Positions 9,272 to 17,274 of a DNA stretch of 64,000 nt are shown here, piece by piece (position 1 is the first letter of the stretch; each line of letters starts with the position of its first letter). The stretch comes from Gammaproteobacteria bacterium (lineage in GTDB: Bacteria > Pseudomonadota > Gammaproteobacteria > Steroidobacterales > Rariloculaceae), in the NCBI GenBank assembly GCA_022825505.1, contig JAJDWR010000036.1, forward strand, positions 233,970 through 297,969, written 5' to 3'. The notes under the pieces were generated by a model. That model searched no databases and had not been told where the DNA came from. It saw nothing but the letters and a program-made list of their open reading frames with translations. The position numbers were made by a program, and so were the translations under genes.

Positions 9272-10567
9272 ATGCGTAACCCGGTAGCTGGTCGATATTT
9301 GGGCGAGCAATGGATTCTGCCCCGTAGAGAGGTGCTCAAGCGTCTGGCTGCAGGCGCCGCGCTGGGAACCCTCGGAGGCAAGTGGCTGAGTGCGACGGCT
9401 CAGGACGCTGCGGATGGTGAAACGTTCTGGGATCAGGTCAGGGAGCAGTTTCCCATTCGACCCGGTCTGGTCATGATGAATGCGGCAAATCTCTGTCCGA
9501 CCCACTACCCGGTACTGGAAAGCCTGTTCGGACTGACCCGGGACCTGGACGGCGACGTCTCATTCCAGAATCGCGCCAGGTTTGCGCCGTCGAAGGACCA
9601 GGCCCGATCCCGGCTGGCCACATATGTGGGCGCCAACCCGCAGGAAATCGCCATCACGCGCAACACCACCGAGGCCAACAACATCATCGTCAACGGGCTC
9701 GACCTCGGTGCGGGCGACGAGGTCGTGCTCTGGAGCGAAAACCACGAATCGAACCGGTCGGCCTGGACAGTCCGGGCAAGACGCAGGGGGTTCAGCGTCA
9801 GAGAGGTCGAAACGCCCACCGGTGCCTTGTCCGCCGATCTGTTGAGAGATCGATTCCTGGAGAATCTGACGACGAGCACCCGGGTTCTGGCGGTCAGTCA
9901 CGTGTCGAACATCTCAGGCATCGGACTGCCCATGAAGTCACTCAGCGAGGCATGCCGGGAGCGCAATATCCTAACCTTGGTCGATGGGGCCCAGTCGCTC
10001 GGCGCGCTCGATCTGAATCTGCACGACATGGGCTGCGATTACTTTACCGGCAGCCTGCACAAGTGGCCCATGGGACCCAAGGAGACCGGTTTGCTCTATG
10101 TGCGCAGCGGTTCGGAAGACCGCGTCTGGCCGTCCATGGTCGGTGTCGGATACGACACGGCCGAAGGTGAAGGCGCATTGAAATTCGAGACCTTCGGTCA
10201 GCGGGATGATTCTGCGATATCCGCCATCGTCCCGGCGATGGACCTTCTTGCTTCAATCGGCAAGGAGAGAATCGAGGCACGGCTTCGCGCGCTCGTTGCC
10301 CGGCTTCGACGCGGCATCGAGGCGATCCCCGGCACATCCATTCTCACGCCGGCGGATTCTGCCATCAACGCGAGCATCCTCATTTTCGGCTTGCCCGGGA
10401 TCACCGGCAGCGATGCCTTCGAAGCGCTCTACCGGGACCATGACATCGGCAGCGCTCCGGCAAGTCTGATTGACGGCGTGCGGCTGAGCCCCCACATCTA
10501 TAATTCGATGGCGGATGTGGATCGGGTGCTGGATGCGTTGCGGGAGATTGTCGGGAGGGCAAAGTGA
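9272..10567 (+). CDS. Tat-exported class V aminotransferase (isopenicillin-N-epimerase/cysteine-desulfurase-like)
   Basis: This 431-residue PLP protein carries an N-terminal twin-arginine signal (PRREVLKRLAAGAALGTLGG), so it is probably exported with PLP bound. The fold-type I core is visible: ITRNTTEANNIIVNG binds the cofactor phosphate, LVDGAQSLG holds the Asp and Gln that contact the pyridine ring, and GSLHKWPMGPKETG contains the Schiff-base Lys. The family includes isopenicillin-N epimerase-like proteins and cysteine desulfurases; the reaction here is not known. The ATG at 9272 is chosen because it places the Arg pair near residue 18; a longer frame from 9218 overlaps the TonB receptor. 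It overlaps the next gene by one base (TGATG). Confidence 0.86.
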   Translation: MRNPVAGRYLGEQWILPRREVLKRLAAGAALGTLGGKWLSATAQDAADGETFWDQVREQFPIRPGLVMMNAANLCPTHYPVLESLFGLTRDLDGDVSFQNRARFAPSKDQARSRLATYVGANPQEIAITRNTTEANNIIVNGLDLGAGDEVVLWSENHESNRSAWTVRARRRGFSVREVETPTGALSADLLRDRFLENLTTSTRVLAVSHVSNISGIGLPMKSLSEACRERNILTLVDGAQSLGALDLNLHDMGCDYFTGSLHKWPMGPKETGLLYVRSGSEDRVWPSMVGVGYDTAEGEGALKFETFGQRDDSAISAIVPAMDLLASIGKERIEARLRALVARLRRGIEAIPGTSILTPADSAINASILIFGLPGITGSDAFEALYRDHDIGSAPASLIDGVRLSPHIYNSMADVDRVLDALREIVGRAK

Positions 10568-11616
10568 TGATGATTCGTATGAGTTTCTTTCTGTGCCTGA
10601 TCGGCTTGCCGATTTCGGGCCTCGCGCACCACGCGGTCGGGGGCAGCTACGACACCTCGACCCTGATCGAGCTGGAAGGCGAAGTAACGGATATCCTGTG
10701 GCGCAATCCGCACGTACAGGCATCCATGCGCGTGGTGGACGGCAGCGGTGAGGCAGTCGAGTGGGAGATGGCCACCACCGCGCTGAGCAACATGCGCCGC
10801 TGGCAGATCGATCCCTCCTTCATGGCCGTGGGCGACACGATTCGCGTCGCCGGCCACCCGGCCCATAGGGTCGAACACCGTCTTTACTTCACGAACCTGC
10901 TCACCGGCGACGGCCGGGAAGTGCTCCTGGGAGCCAACGTCGAGCGGCGCTGGACGGACCAGACCATCGAAATGTCGGCGAGCCGGCGCCAGTCAGTGGG
11001 CTTTTCGACTGCGCCCGAACTGGGCTTGTTTCGCGTCTGGAGCACGCCCGACAACATACCCATGCTGTTACCGCGGGACATCGGCAAAACCGAGCCCGGC
11101 CGCGCCAACCTCACCGAAGCGGCGCTGGATGCGGTCGACACGTTCGAATGGGCGCGCGACAACCCGCTGCAGAACTGCGCGCCCAAGGGCATGCCGATGA
11201 TCATGGAGGCGCCCTACCCCTTCGAATTCACTCAGGACGGGGAGAACATCCTCTGGCACAACGAGGAATTCGATACGGTGCGGACCATTCACATGGCACC
11301 GGACGCTTCCGCCGAAGGGCAGCCGGACTCGTTGCTGGGTTATTCGACCGGGCGTTGGATCGACGACCGTACGCTGGTCGTGTCAACGACCAACATGAAC
11401 TGGGGACACTTCGACGGTCAGGGCGTACCGATGAGTACGGCCGCAACGCTGCAAGAGCGTTTCACCGTAAGTGACCAGGGGGACCGGCTGGACTACACCA
11501 TGACCTTTGCCGATCCGGAGTACCTGGTGCAACCAATGACGTTCTCCAAGCACTGGGTCTGGTACCCCGACGCGGCGGTCGGGGACTACGACTGCACGCC
11601 GGAAGCCGAGGACTGA
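10567..11616 (+). CDS. Secreted two-domain DUF6152 protein (A)
   Basis: This 349-residue protein has a signal peptide ending at GLAHH. The mature N-terminus starts with the His-His pair typical of DUF6152 and continues GSYDTSTLIELEGEVTDILWRNPHV, the DUF6152 core, to about residue 120. The second half, from about residue 150 to the end, contains C-APKGMPMIMEAPYPFEF, a RTIHM strand, GYSTGRWIDDRTLVVSTTNM and LDYTMTFADPEYLV. The same second domain recurs in the genes at 11665 and 12770. Function is unknown; the exposed His pair could bind metal. The ATG at 10567 has GGGAGGG 7 bases upstream and overlaps the aminotransferase stop, so the two are coupled. Confidence 0.8.
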   Translation: MMIRMSFFLCLIGLPISGLAHHAVGGSYDTSTLIELEGEVTDILWRNPHVQASMRVVDGSGEAVEWEMATTALSNMRRWQIDPSFMAVGDTIRVAGHPAHRVEHRLYFTNLLTGDGREVLLGANVERRWTDQTIEMSASRRQSVGFSTAPELGLFRVWSTPDNIPMLLPRDIGKTEPGRANLTEAALDAVDTFEWARDNPLQNCAPKGMPMIMEAPYPFEFTQDGENILWHNEEFDTVRTIHMAPDASAEGQPDSLLGYSTGRWIDDRTLVVSTTNMNWGHFDGQGVPMSTAATLQERFTVSDQGDRLDYTMTFADPEYLVQPMTFSKHWVWYPDAAVGDYDCTPEAED

Positions 11617-11664
11617 ATTCCTGCCGCGGAAGCTCCCGGCAATTCAGCCGCGGCGACTGCCCGC

Positions 11665-12744
11665 TCAATCCACGACGGCGTTGCTCGTCGACCTTCTGGC
11701 TATATCCACGTCGCAGTCAAAGTCGTAGATTTCAGTTCCCTCGGGCCGCCGGGCCCAGATCAGGGTTGTGCCGAACGGTTCCGACAGGTATTCCGGATCT
11801 TCGACCCGCAGGCTCAATTCAAGGATGTCGTTGTTGTTGAGCAACCGATAGGTCTCCGTCAGGCGCTTTTGCCCGCTCGAGGGAATATTCGTCCCTCTCC
11901 CGAACGGGCCGAAATCCGAGGCGAGTCCTGCCGATGAAGGCGGGAACATTTCGGAAACGATGGTCAACTCATCTCCGGCCACGTTGGCACTGGAGACGCC
12001 ATAACGGTCGGATTCATGCGCGAGCCGCGGCGAACCGTCGGTCACGAACTGCCTCAGGACAGCAGTGTATTCATAGTAGATTTCCACCCGGTCGTCGGAG
12101 ACTCGGAACTCCACCAGATACGGCAGGGTAAACAGGGAAGGAATCTCGATCGAAAGACAGTCCTTGTACTTGCTCTCGAGCGGATTGTAGACGGCTCTGG
12201 CGGCAAGTCCCCTTTCGTTCAGCGGGTATGGGCTTGCTCCCGACCGGTTCATCAGTTCGCCTTCGCGATACACCCTCTGCCAGATTCCCGCAAGATCCGA
12301 AACACTCGAGGATGGACTCACCCCTCTGACGAGCGTGATGCTCGGTGCCGGCCTGTCCCAGTCCGGGCGAATCAGGTTGTACGTCTCTCCATCCGGTTTC
12401 TCAGCGCGCATTCCGAACATCAACTTGCGGTCCGGGTCCCGGCTGAGCATTCCCGTAACGGTCAGCGTTTCGCCCAACTGAAACGTCTCCGCGGTTATCC
12501 CGGCGCGAGTCAGCAGCGGTATGGAATTGCCTTCGATTTCCCATGTCTCGATGCTGCCGTCTTCAACGGTCACGTCGACTGCGAAGAAAGAATGCGGACT
12601 CGCCAGGCGGATCTCCGATATCACGCCGGTGACCGTGATCTCGGTGTCGTAGTCGTAGTGCGTCACGAAGGAGTGGTGTGCAGAGACGGAGTTGGCGTGA
12701 AGCAGCAAGCACACAACAGTTGTCAGTGACGAAAGTGATTTCAT
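11665..12744 (-). CDS. Secreted two-domain DUF6152 protein (B)
   Basis: From the ATG at 12744 (preceded by GGAG) this is a 359-residue secreted protein. MKSLSSLTTVVCLLLHANSV is the signal peptide and the mature protein begins HHSFVTHYDYDTEITVTGVI, a DUF6152 domain that runs to about residue 110. The C-terminal part (GIWQRVYREGE, DCLSIEIPSLFTLPYLVEF, LELSLRVEDPEYLSEPFG) resembles the second domain of the neighbouring genes. It is transcribed away from the 10567 gene, with stop codons facing each other across about 50 bases, and lies 26 bases downstream of the 12770 gene on the same strand. Biochemical role unknown. A longer frame from 12819 would put 25 non-conserved residues before the signal peptide. 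Confidence 0.78.
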   Translation of the reverse strand: MKSLSSLTTVVCLLLHANSVSAHHSFVTHYDYDTEITVTGVISEIRLASPHSFFAVDVTVEDGSIETWEIEGNSIPLLTRAGITAETFQLGETLTVTGMLSRDPDRKLMFGMRAEKPDGETYNLIRPDWDRPAPSITLVRGVSPSSSVSDLAGIWQRVYREGELMNRSGASPYPLNERGLAARAVYNPLESKYKDCLSIEIPSLFTLPYLVEFRVSDDRVEIYYEYTAVLRQFVTDGSPRLAHESDRYGVSSANVAGDELTIVSEMFPPSSAGLASDFGPFGRGTNIPSSGQKRLTETYRLLNNNDILELSLRVEDPEYLSEPFGTTLIWARRPEGTEIYDFDCDVDIARRSTSNAVVD

Positions 12745-12769
12745 GGCTTCTCCAATCCCGTTGCCGGAG

Positions 12770-13516
12770 TTACTCCGTTTCCCCCTCGTATTCCAGCACC
12801 TCCCGTTCGTACGCTTCAAAGTTGACGTTGTCCATGCAGACGAATTCTTCGATATCCCAGTCCACGCGGCGATAGTGCCGTTGTCCCGCCCAGGGCTCGG
12901 TGAAGGCGACCGGATCCTCCACCGTAATGTCGATGCGGAGCCTGTCCTCGCTGACGCGACGAATTCGCTCCACCACCCGCATTTCTTCGCTGTGCGGGAC
13001 GCCGCGGCGGTCCACCCAGGTCTTGTCGTTGAAATTGACCGTCTCCACGACCAGGGTATCCCCTTCCCAGTGGCCCGTGGAATCGCCCATGTACATGGGT
13101 GCGAGATCGGTGCGATGGTCGCGGCCGTCGGTATAGATCGCCCGTACGACGTGGTCGTATTCGAAAACCATCATCACCCGCCCGGGCGTCTGAACGATTT
13201 CCATGGGGAACGGGTGCATGTAGATTCGCGGCGTTCCCGGCGGGAAGCAGGCGTACACAGGATCGTTGGTTTCCAGAACCGGCACGCTGCGCGGGCCGAA
13301 GGTGGGCCTGGACGCCTCGAAGCGCTCCTGCGCCCAATCCGTCATGGGAGGCGGATCGCCGGTCAATGCCCAATTCTGAAACGGACGGGTGTCCGGTTCC
13401 GGGTCGTTGGTCCACACGCCCGACAAGTCATCGCCGTGCCCGGCGACCTGTGGCCAGGAAGAAGATGAAACAACGGCAAAGGCCACACCGATCAGAACAA
13501 GAAACCGTGTAGACAT
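12770..13516 (-). CDS. Secreted protein, second domain of the DUF6152 set only
   Basis: This 248-residue protein has a signal peptide (MSTRFLVLIGVAFAVVSSSS) but no DUF6152 domain. The mature part has DLSGVWTND, CFPPGTPRIYMHPFPMEIVQ, YDHVVRAIYTDGRDH, STGHWEGDTLVVETVNFND and RLRIDITVEDPVAFTEPW, which align by eye with the second halves of the proteins at 10567 and 11665. It is likely a secreted beta-rich protein of unknown function and lies directly upstream of the 11665 gene in the same unit. ATG 13516 is preferred, with CAGGAG about 10 bases upstream; an in-frame ATG at 13543 is possible. Confidence 0.75.
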   Translation of the reverse strand: MSTRFLVLIGVAFAVVSSSSWPQVAGHGDDLSGVWTNDPEPDTRPFQNWALTGDPPPMTDWAQERFEASRPTFGPRSVPVLETNDPVYACFPPGTPRIYMHPFPMEIVQTPGRVMMVFEYDHVVRAIYTDGRDHRTDLAPMYMGDSTGHWEGDTLVVETVNFNDKTWVDRRGVPHSEEMRVVERIRRVSEDRLRIDITVEDPVAFTEPWAGQRHYRRVDWDIEEFVCMDNVNFEAYEREVLEYEGETE

Positions 13517-13567
13517 GGCAAATACGCTCCTGAATTCATTCATTATGCCAACAAGCGCGCGAGCAAC

Positions 13568-13954
13568 TCATTCAAGGGATACAGAATGAGACTCAATCCA
13601 TGTGGACAGCGCTTGCTCGGTCAACTCTCCGGTTGCGGTTCCACGTATTGCGACCACAGCTTCAGCCTCATTTGCCCGAAGCTCGTATCCATTCGCCTGA
13701 AGAAATACATCAATGGCTACCAGGGCAATGCGTTTGTTGCCATCCGGAAAACAGTGGTTCCGCGAAAATCCGAATCCATAGGCAGCGGCAAGCTCGGAAA
13801 TGGAACTGTCAGGTCGGTACGCAAGGCGGTTACGCGGTCGAGCCAGCGTTGATTCAAGGGCGTGATCGTCGGGCGGTCCCGCGAGCCCGCCATGCTCGGC
13901 CAGGAGTTCGCAGTGGAAGTACAGGACCTCCCGCTTTTCCAGCCAAACAGGCAA
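13568..13954 (-). CDS. doc: Doc-type toxin (death-on-curing, Fic fold)
   Basis: This 128-residue protein matches the Doc family across its length, with LEKREVLYFHCELLAEHGG at the start and NHCFPDGNKRIAL (HxFxDGNKR) near residue 72, the catalytic loop. Doc of phage P1 phosphorylates EF-Tu and blocks translation; that activity is inferred here. Start is a TTG at 13954, because the frame has a stop directly upstream and no suitable ATG. It follows the AbrB-type antitoxin after 3 bases, so the two form one operon. The motif is intact, hence the toxin is probably functional. Confidence 0.88.
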   Translation of the reverse strand: MPVWLEKREVLYFHCELLAEHGGLAGPPDDHALESTLARPRNRLAYRPDSSISELAAAYGFGFSRNHCFPDGNKRIALVAIDVFLQANGYELRANEAEAVVAIRGTATGELTEQALSTWIESHSVSLE

Positions 13955-13957
13955 GCG

Positions 13958-14185
13958 TCATCGCGCCAGTTCGCGCAACGCGTTACGGAACTTGCGCCGC
14001 GTGCGATCAAAGGCCTTGATCTTCATTTCAAAGTTCGGATCGAATGGCGAGAGTTCCAACCCATCGACCGTTGCCGTCGCGTGTAGCTCGTCACCTTCGC
14101 CCACATGCAGACGCTCCAACTGATCCTTGGGAAGAATCACCGCAAGTGAATTTCCCAGCTTCCTGATCCTGAGAACTGCTGCCAT
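13958..14185 (-). CDS. AbrB/MazE-fold antitoxin paired with Doc
   Basis: The 75-residue protein has the SpoVT/AbrB N-terminus (LRIRKLGNSLAVILPKDQLERLHVGEGDEL), a swapped-hairpin DNA-binding fold, and a basic C-terminus (FDRTRRKFRNALRELAR) that probably covers the toxin. It lies just upstream of doc, as expected for antitoxin-first order. ATG 14185 is preferred because GGGAG lies 7 bases upstream; a GTG at 14191 is also in frame. An inverted repeat 30 bases upstream is a likely operator for autorepression. Confidence 0.85.
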   Translation of the reverse strand: MAAVLRIRKLGNSLAVILPKDQLERLHVGEGDELHATATVDGLELSPFDPNFEMKIKAFDRTRRKFRNALRELAR

Positions 14186-14214
14186 CTTCACACTCCCGGT
14201 TTGCCCGGAACAAA

Positions 14215-14232
14215 TTATAACTACAGTTATAA
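14215..14232. promoter_or_regulatory. Perfect inverted repeat upstream of the antitoxin (probable operator)
   Basis: TTATAACT and AGTTATAA form perfect 8-base arms around a 2-base AC spacer. It is AT-rich in a GC-rich setting, lies 30 bases upstream of the antitoxin start, and fits an autoregulatory AbrB-type operator overlapping the module promoter. Confidence 0.6.
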
Positions 14233-14267
14233 CATCCGGAAAGGGGAAAGTGCCGCGATTGTTCCAA

Positions 14268-14660
14268 TCAACTGCCGCCGATCATCTTCACGCCGTCGCC
14301 GTTCAGCACTTCCTGCAAGCGCAATGAGGGCGCGCCGCTTCGGGCCGGATTGCCGATCAGGGTGATATCGTCGCCGGGCTGGAAAATATCCTTGTGCCAC
14401 CTGACGGTGCTGCGGTCGCTGCGGGCGAGACGGTTGGGGCTCGTCAGTTCGCCGGACCACTCGACGGTATTGCCTTCCTCGTCCATGACGTTCGCATAAA
14501 TCAGGACGTGGGGATTGACGAACTCGAATCGGCTTACCTTGCCGACAACTTCGACGGTCTCCGAACCGTCGTAGGCGGCACCGCCATGGTGTCCCGATGC
14601 TCCGGGCATTACGACCAGCAGCGAACTTGCCAGGAAAACGCCAGCGACTCTGATGTTCAT
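14268..14660 (-). CDS. Secreted single-domain DUF6152 protein (C)
   Basis: This 130-residue protein has a signal peptide (MNIRVAGVFLASSLLVVMPG) followed by GHHGGAAYDGSETVEVVGKV and WSGELTSPNRLARSD, a complete DUF6152 domain, and ends after it, unlike the two-domain paralogues at 10567 and 11665. It is presumably periplasmic or extracellular and its function is unknown. ATG 14660 has GGAGG 8 bases upstream; the in-frame ATG at 14687 would add nine residues before the signal peptide. It is separated from the other DUF6152 genes by the Doc/AbrB module, which may have been inserted between them. Confidence 0.8.
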   Translation of the reverse strand: MNIRVAGVFLASSLLVVMPGASGHHGGAAYDGSETVEVVGKVSRFEFVNPHVLIYANVMDEEGNTVEWSGELTSPNRLARSDRSTVRWHKDIFQPGDDITLIGNPARSGAPSLRLQEVLNGDGVKMIGGS

Positions 14661-14871
14661 ATGGATGACCTCCGGAGCGAACTCCAAACAGCGTAGATGA
14701 CCCGTCAGAGGCCTATTTTACTTCGAATGTCTTGAGTGTGTTCCAGGCCTGTGCCGGCTCTGCGATCAAAGCTCCCGCTGACTCATTCTCTCGGCGATGT
14801 GCTCGGCCTGGCGGATAGCCGTTATTCGTTCTCTCCCGGCAAGTCTAACTTGGAATTCCGGCGAGCCCGCT

Positions 14872-14900
14872 TTGCAGACGCACCCGGTATGCGCTATATG
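14872..14900 (+). promoter_or_regulatory. Candidate sigma70 promoter for the amidohydrolase gene
   Basis: TTGCAG and TATATG are separated by exactly 17 bases, 60 bases upstream of the GTG start at 14960. The remainder of the roughly 300-base gap 14661-14959 holds no gene I recognise; a 75-codon frame there has no family resemblance. Confidence 0.4.
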
Positions 14901-14959
14901 TCGAATCAAGACCAGCCATCGCGGCTATCCTGTAACAAATCCAGAGAGGGACACCTTAA

Positions 14960-16720
14960 GTGAAGTCTGTTCGTTGCCATTACATCGTTCTCACGGCAGT
15001 GCTGTTGGGCGCTTGCCGACCGGCGGGGGAAGCACCGCCACCTGGCCAGGGCACAACGCCTGTGGATCCCGCCGACAGAGTCCTGCGCAACGGCGCGATC
15101 TACACGGTCAACGGCGCCCAGCCGTGGGCCGAGGCAGTGGCCATCGCCGATGGCAGGTTCGTCGCCGTCGGCACCAACGACGAAATGAACGCCCTCGTCG
15201 GTCAGGACACCGAGGTGACCGATCTCCAGGGCCGAATGGCCATGCCCGGAATGTTCGATATCCACATCCATCCCGTGGACGGTGCCATGGCCGCACTATA
15301 CGACTGCAGCTTTCCGTTCACCTCCACCGTCGAGGAGATTCTCGAGCATGTTGCCGGCTGCGTGTCCGAGGCCGAATCCGGCGAGTGGGTCCGCGGGGGC
15401 CAATGGGCGGTGGGGCTTGCCACGCTCGACCAATCGATCGACGCTGAACTCCTGGACACCGTTGCGCCGGACAACCCGGTATTCCTCATGGATTCCACCG
15501 TCCACAACGCCTGGGTGAATTCCCTCGCGCTGCAACGGCTGGACATCGGTCCTGACACGCCCGATCCACCGGGCGGTGCCATCGTTCGCGACAGCGAAGG
15601 CATGCCCATCGGGATTCTCATCGACGATGCGGCCTACAATGCCATTTCAACGCTCCCCGACTACTCCCCGGAACAGTACGAGGAAGCCCTCGCGTGGATA
15701 GTGGCGATGTTGAACCGATACGGCGTGACCGGCTTCAAGGACGCGATCGCCGAGGCCGGTGCCCTGAGCGCATACAACGCGCTCGATCAATCCGGCCGGC
15801 TCAATGCCCGCGTCGCCGCGAGCCTCATCTGGAAGCGCGCCTGGATTCAGAGCCACGAGGATCACCTGCTCAACATCGAACAGCGGGACTCTTACCGGAG
15901 CGAGCGTGTGAACCCGGATTTCATCAAGATATTTCTCGACGGAATCGCTCCGTCGCGAACCGCCTACATGCTGGAGCCGTACCTGCCCCACGACGCATTT
16001 CCGGCCGACTTTCGAGGCGAACCGCTGCACGATTCGGCCACCCTGGCGGAGGATGTCATCAACTTCGATGCCCAGGGGCTGACCGTAAAGATGCACGCCG
16101 TCGGCGACGGTGCGTTGCGCCAGGGCCTGGACGCCATTGAGGCGGCGCGGGTTGCCAATGGGCCGTCAGGGCTGCGCCACGAGATCAGCCATGCCGGTAT
16201 CATGCACGCCGACGACATCGGCCGATTCGCCGTACTGGGAGCGATTCCCGAATTGGCGCCGATCCTCTGGTACCCGGTTCCGGGAGTGGTCGAAGCTCAG
16301 ACGGCGGCGATCGGCCGCGAGCGGGCCGAGTTTTCGTTTCCCATCCGGTCACTGGTGGAGTCCGGCGCAGAGCCGGCCTTCGGTTCGGACTGGCCGGCGG
16401 TGGTGCCGACGCCGAATCCGTGGCCCGGCGTCGAGGCCCTGCTCACCCGGCAGGACCCCTACCTGGAGGATCCTCAGGAAGCCAAGTGGCCCGAGCAGGC
16501 AGTGAACCTGGAAACGGCGATTGAGATCGTGACCATCAACGGCGCCAGGTCATTAAAGGTGGAAGAGATCGCCGGCTCCATCGAAGTGGGCAAGTCCGCG
16601 GACCTGATCGTCCTCGACCGGAACCTGTTCGAGATTCCCGTGCGGGACATTGCCGAGACCCAGGTGCTGGCCACGATCTTCGAGGGCCGCACGGTGTACG
16701 AACAATCTCAGGAGCAATAG
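14960..16720 (+). CDS. Amidohydrolase lipoprotein (YtcJ/AepA-like metal-dependent hydrolase)
   Basis: This 586-residue protein begins with a lipoprotein signal (YIVLTAVLLGAC, lipobox Cys near residue 19), so it is anchored on a membrane facing the periplasm. The amidohydrolase signatures are all there: VLRNGAIYTVNG at the start, the metal site FDIHIHP near residue 100, KMHAVGDGALRQGLDAIE near 378, SDWPAVVPTPNPWPGVEALL near 475 and a C-terminal SADLIVLDRNLFEIP strand. The YtcJ-like group hydrolyses amide bonds, with most substrates unknown. GTG 14960 is preceded by GAGAGGG. The VOC gene follows closely and probably shares its transcript. Confidence 0.88.
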   Translation: MKSVRCHYIVLTAVLLGACRPAGEAPPPGQGTTPVDPADRVLRNGAIYTVNGAQPWAEAVAIADGRFVAVGTNDEMNALVGQDTEVTDLQGRMAMPGMFDIHIHPVDGAMAALYDCSFPFTSTVEEILEHVAGCVSEAESGEWVRGGQWAVGLATLDQSIDAELLDTVAPDNPVFLMDSTVHNAWVNSLALQRLDIGPDTPDPPGGAIVRDSEGMPIGILIDDAAYNAISTLPDYSPEQYEEALAWIVAMLNRYGVTGFKDAIAEAGALSAYNALDQSGRLNARVAASLIWKRAWIQSHEDHLLNIEQRDSYRSERVNPDFIKIFLDGIAPSRTAYMLEPYLPHDAFPADFRGEPLHDSATLAEDVINFDAQGLTVKMHAVGDGALRQGLDAIEAARVANGPSGLRHEISHAGIMHADDIGRFAVLGAIPELAPILWYPVPGVVEAQTAAIGRERAEFSFPIRSLVESGAEPAFGSDWPAVVPTPNPWPGVEALLTRQDPYLEDPQEAKWPEQAVNLETAIEIVTINGARSLKVEEIAGSIEVGKSADLIVLDRNLFEIPVRDIAETQVLATIFEGRTVYEQSQEQ

Positions 16721-16750
16721 ATGAAGCACCAAAAGAGCAATTGCAGATGA
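16721..16750 (+). CDS. Possible 9-codon leader peptide before the VOC gene
   Basis: AGGAG lies 6 bases before an ATG at 16721 that opens a nine-residue frame, MKHQKSNCR, ending in a TGA that overlaps the VOC start as ATGA. The VOC start itself has no good ribosome site, so translation may be coupled through this minigene. It could instead be the original start of the VOC gene, lost by a frameshift. Confidence 0.3.
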   Translation: MKHQKSNCR

Positions 16751-17241
16751 TTTCTGACCCACTGAACGACAATGCCGGCCGGAGTATCGGACCGCTGGCC
16801 CACATCGGCATCGCAGTGCCGGACATGGAGCGGGCCAAGTCGCTGTTCACGAGTTTCTTCGGTTGCCGCTGGGCGCCCATGGGAAACGGCGCGATGCCGC
16901 TGCGCATCGAAGGCAGGCAGGTCTCGGTGCCACTCCAGGCCTGCTGGACTGTTGAGGGACCGCCCGACCTGGAACTCATTTGCGCCCCTGAAGGCACGCT
17001 CTGGTACACACCGGACCGCATCGTCCTGCACCACATGGCGTACTGGGCCGACGACTTCGAGGCCACCTCAGCGCGCCTGAGCGCCGCCGGATTTCCCCTG
17101 GAACTGACCTACGACGAGATCGAAGACCGGATTTCGCGATTCGCCTACCACAAGGTGCCCGGCGGCCCCCGCATCGAACTCATCGACGCGCGCCGGCGAG
17201 CGGCTCTGGAGGAGCGGGTGCAAGCCAACGCCGAAAATTAG
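16747..17241 (+). CDS. VOC-superfamily protein (glyoxalase/dioxygenase fold)
   Basis: This 164-residue protein shows the vicinal oxygen chelate repeat: LAHIGIAVPDMERAKSLFTSFFG at the start (metal-ligand His near residue 20), a second half beginning IVLHHMAYWADDFEATSARL (His near 97) and a C-terminal GGPRIELIDARR with a Glu metal ligand near 148. It is about the size of a methylmalonyl-CoA epimerase or small lyase, but no specific activity is evident. The start ATG overlaps the leader frame at 16721. It is probably in one unit with the upstream amidohydrolase and ends 34 bases before the convergent ASST1 gene. Confidence 0.75.
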   Translation: MISDPLNDNAGRSIGPLAHIGIAVPDMERAKSLFTSFFGCRWAPMGNGAMPLRIEGRQVSVPLQACWTVEGPPDLELICAPEGTLWYTPDRIVLHHMAYWADDFEATSARLSAAGFPLELTYDEIEDRISRFAYHKVPGGPRIELIDARRRAALEERVQANAEN

Positions 17242-17274
17242 TCGCCGGTGGCGAATGACCCTTGCCGCGGGCGG

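Noticed and set aside
6112..9381. 1089-codon open frame on the minus strand
   Set aside because: It is antisense to TonB receptor 1, has no recognisable domains and is biased in composition (Arg/Val/Gly-rich), a typical shadow of GC-rich coding.
14736..14963. 75-codon plus-strand frame upstream of the amidohydrolase
   Set aside because: No family resemblance, no clear ribosome site, and it overlaps the promoter candidate and the amidohydrolase start.
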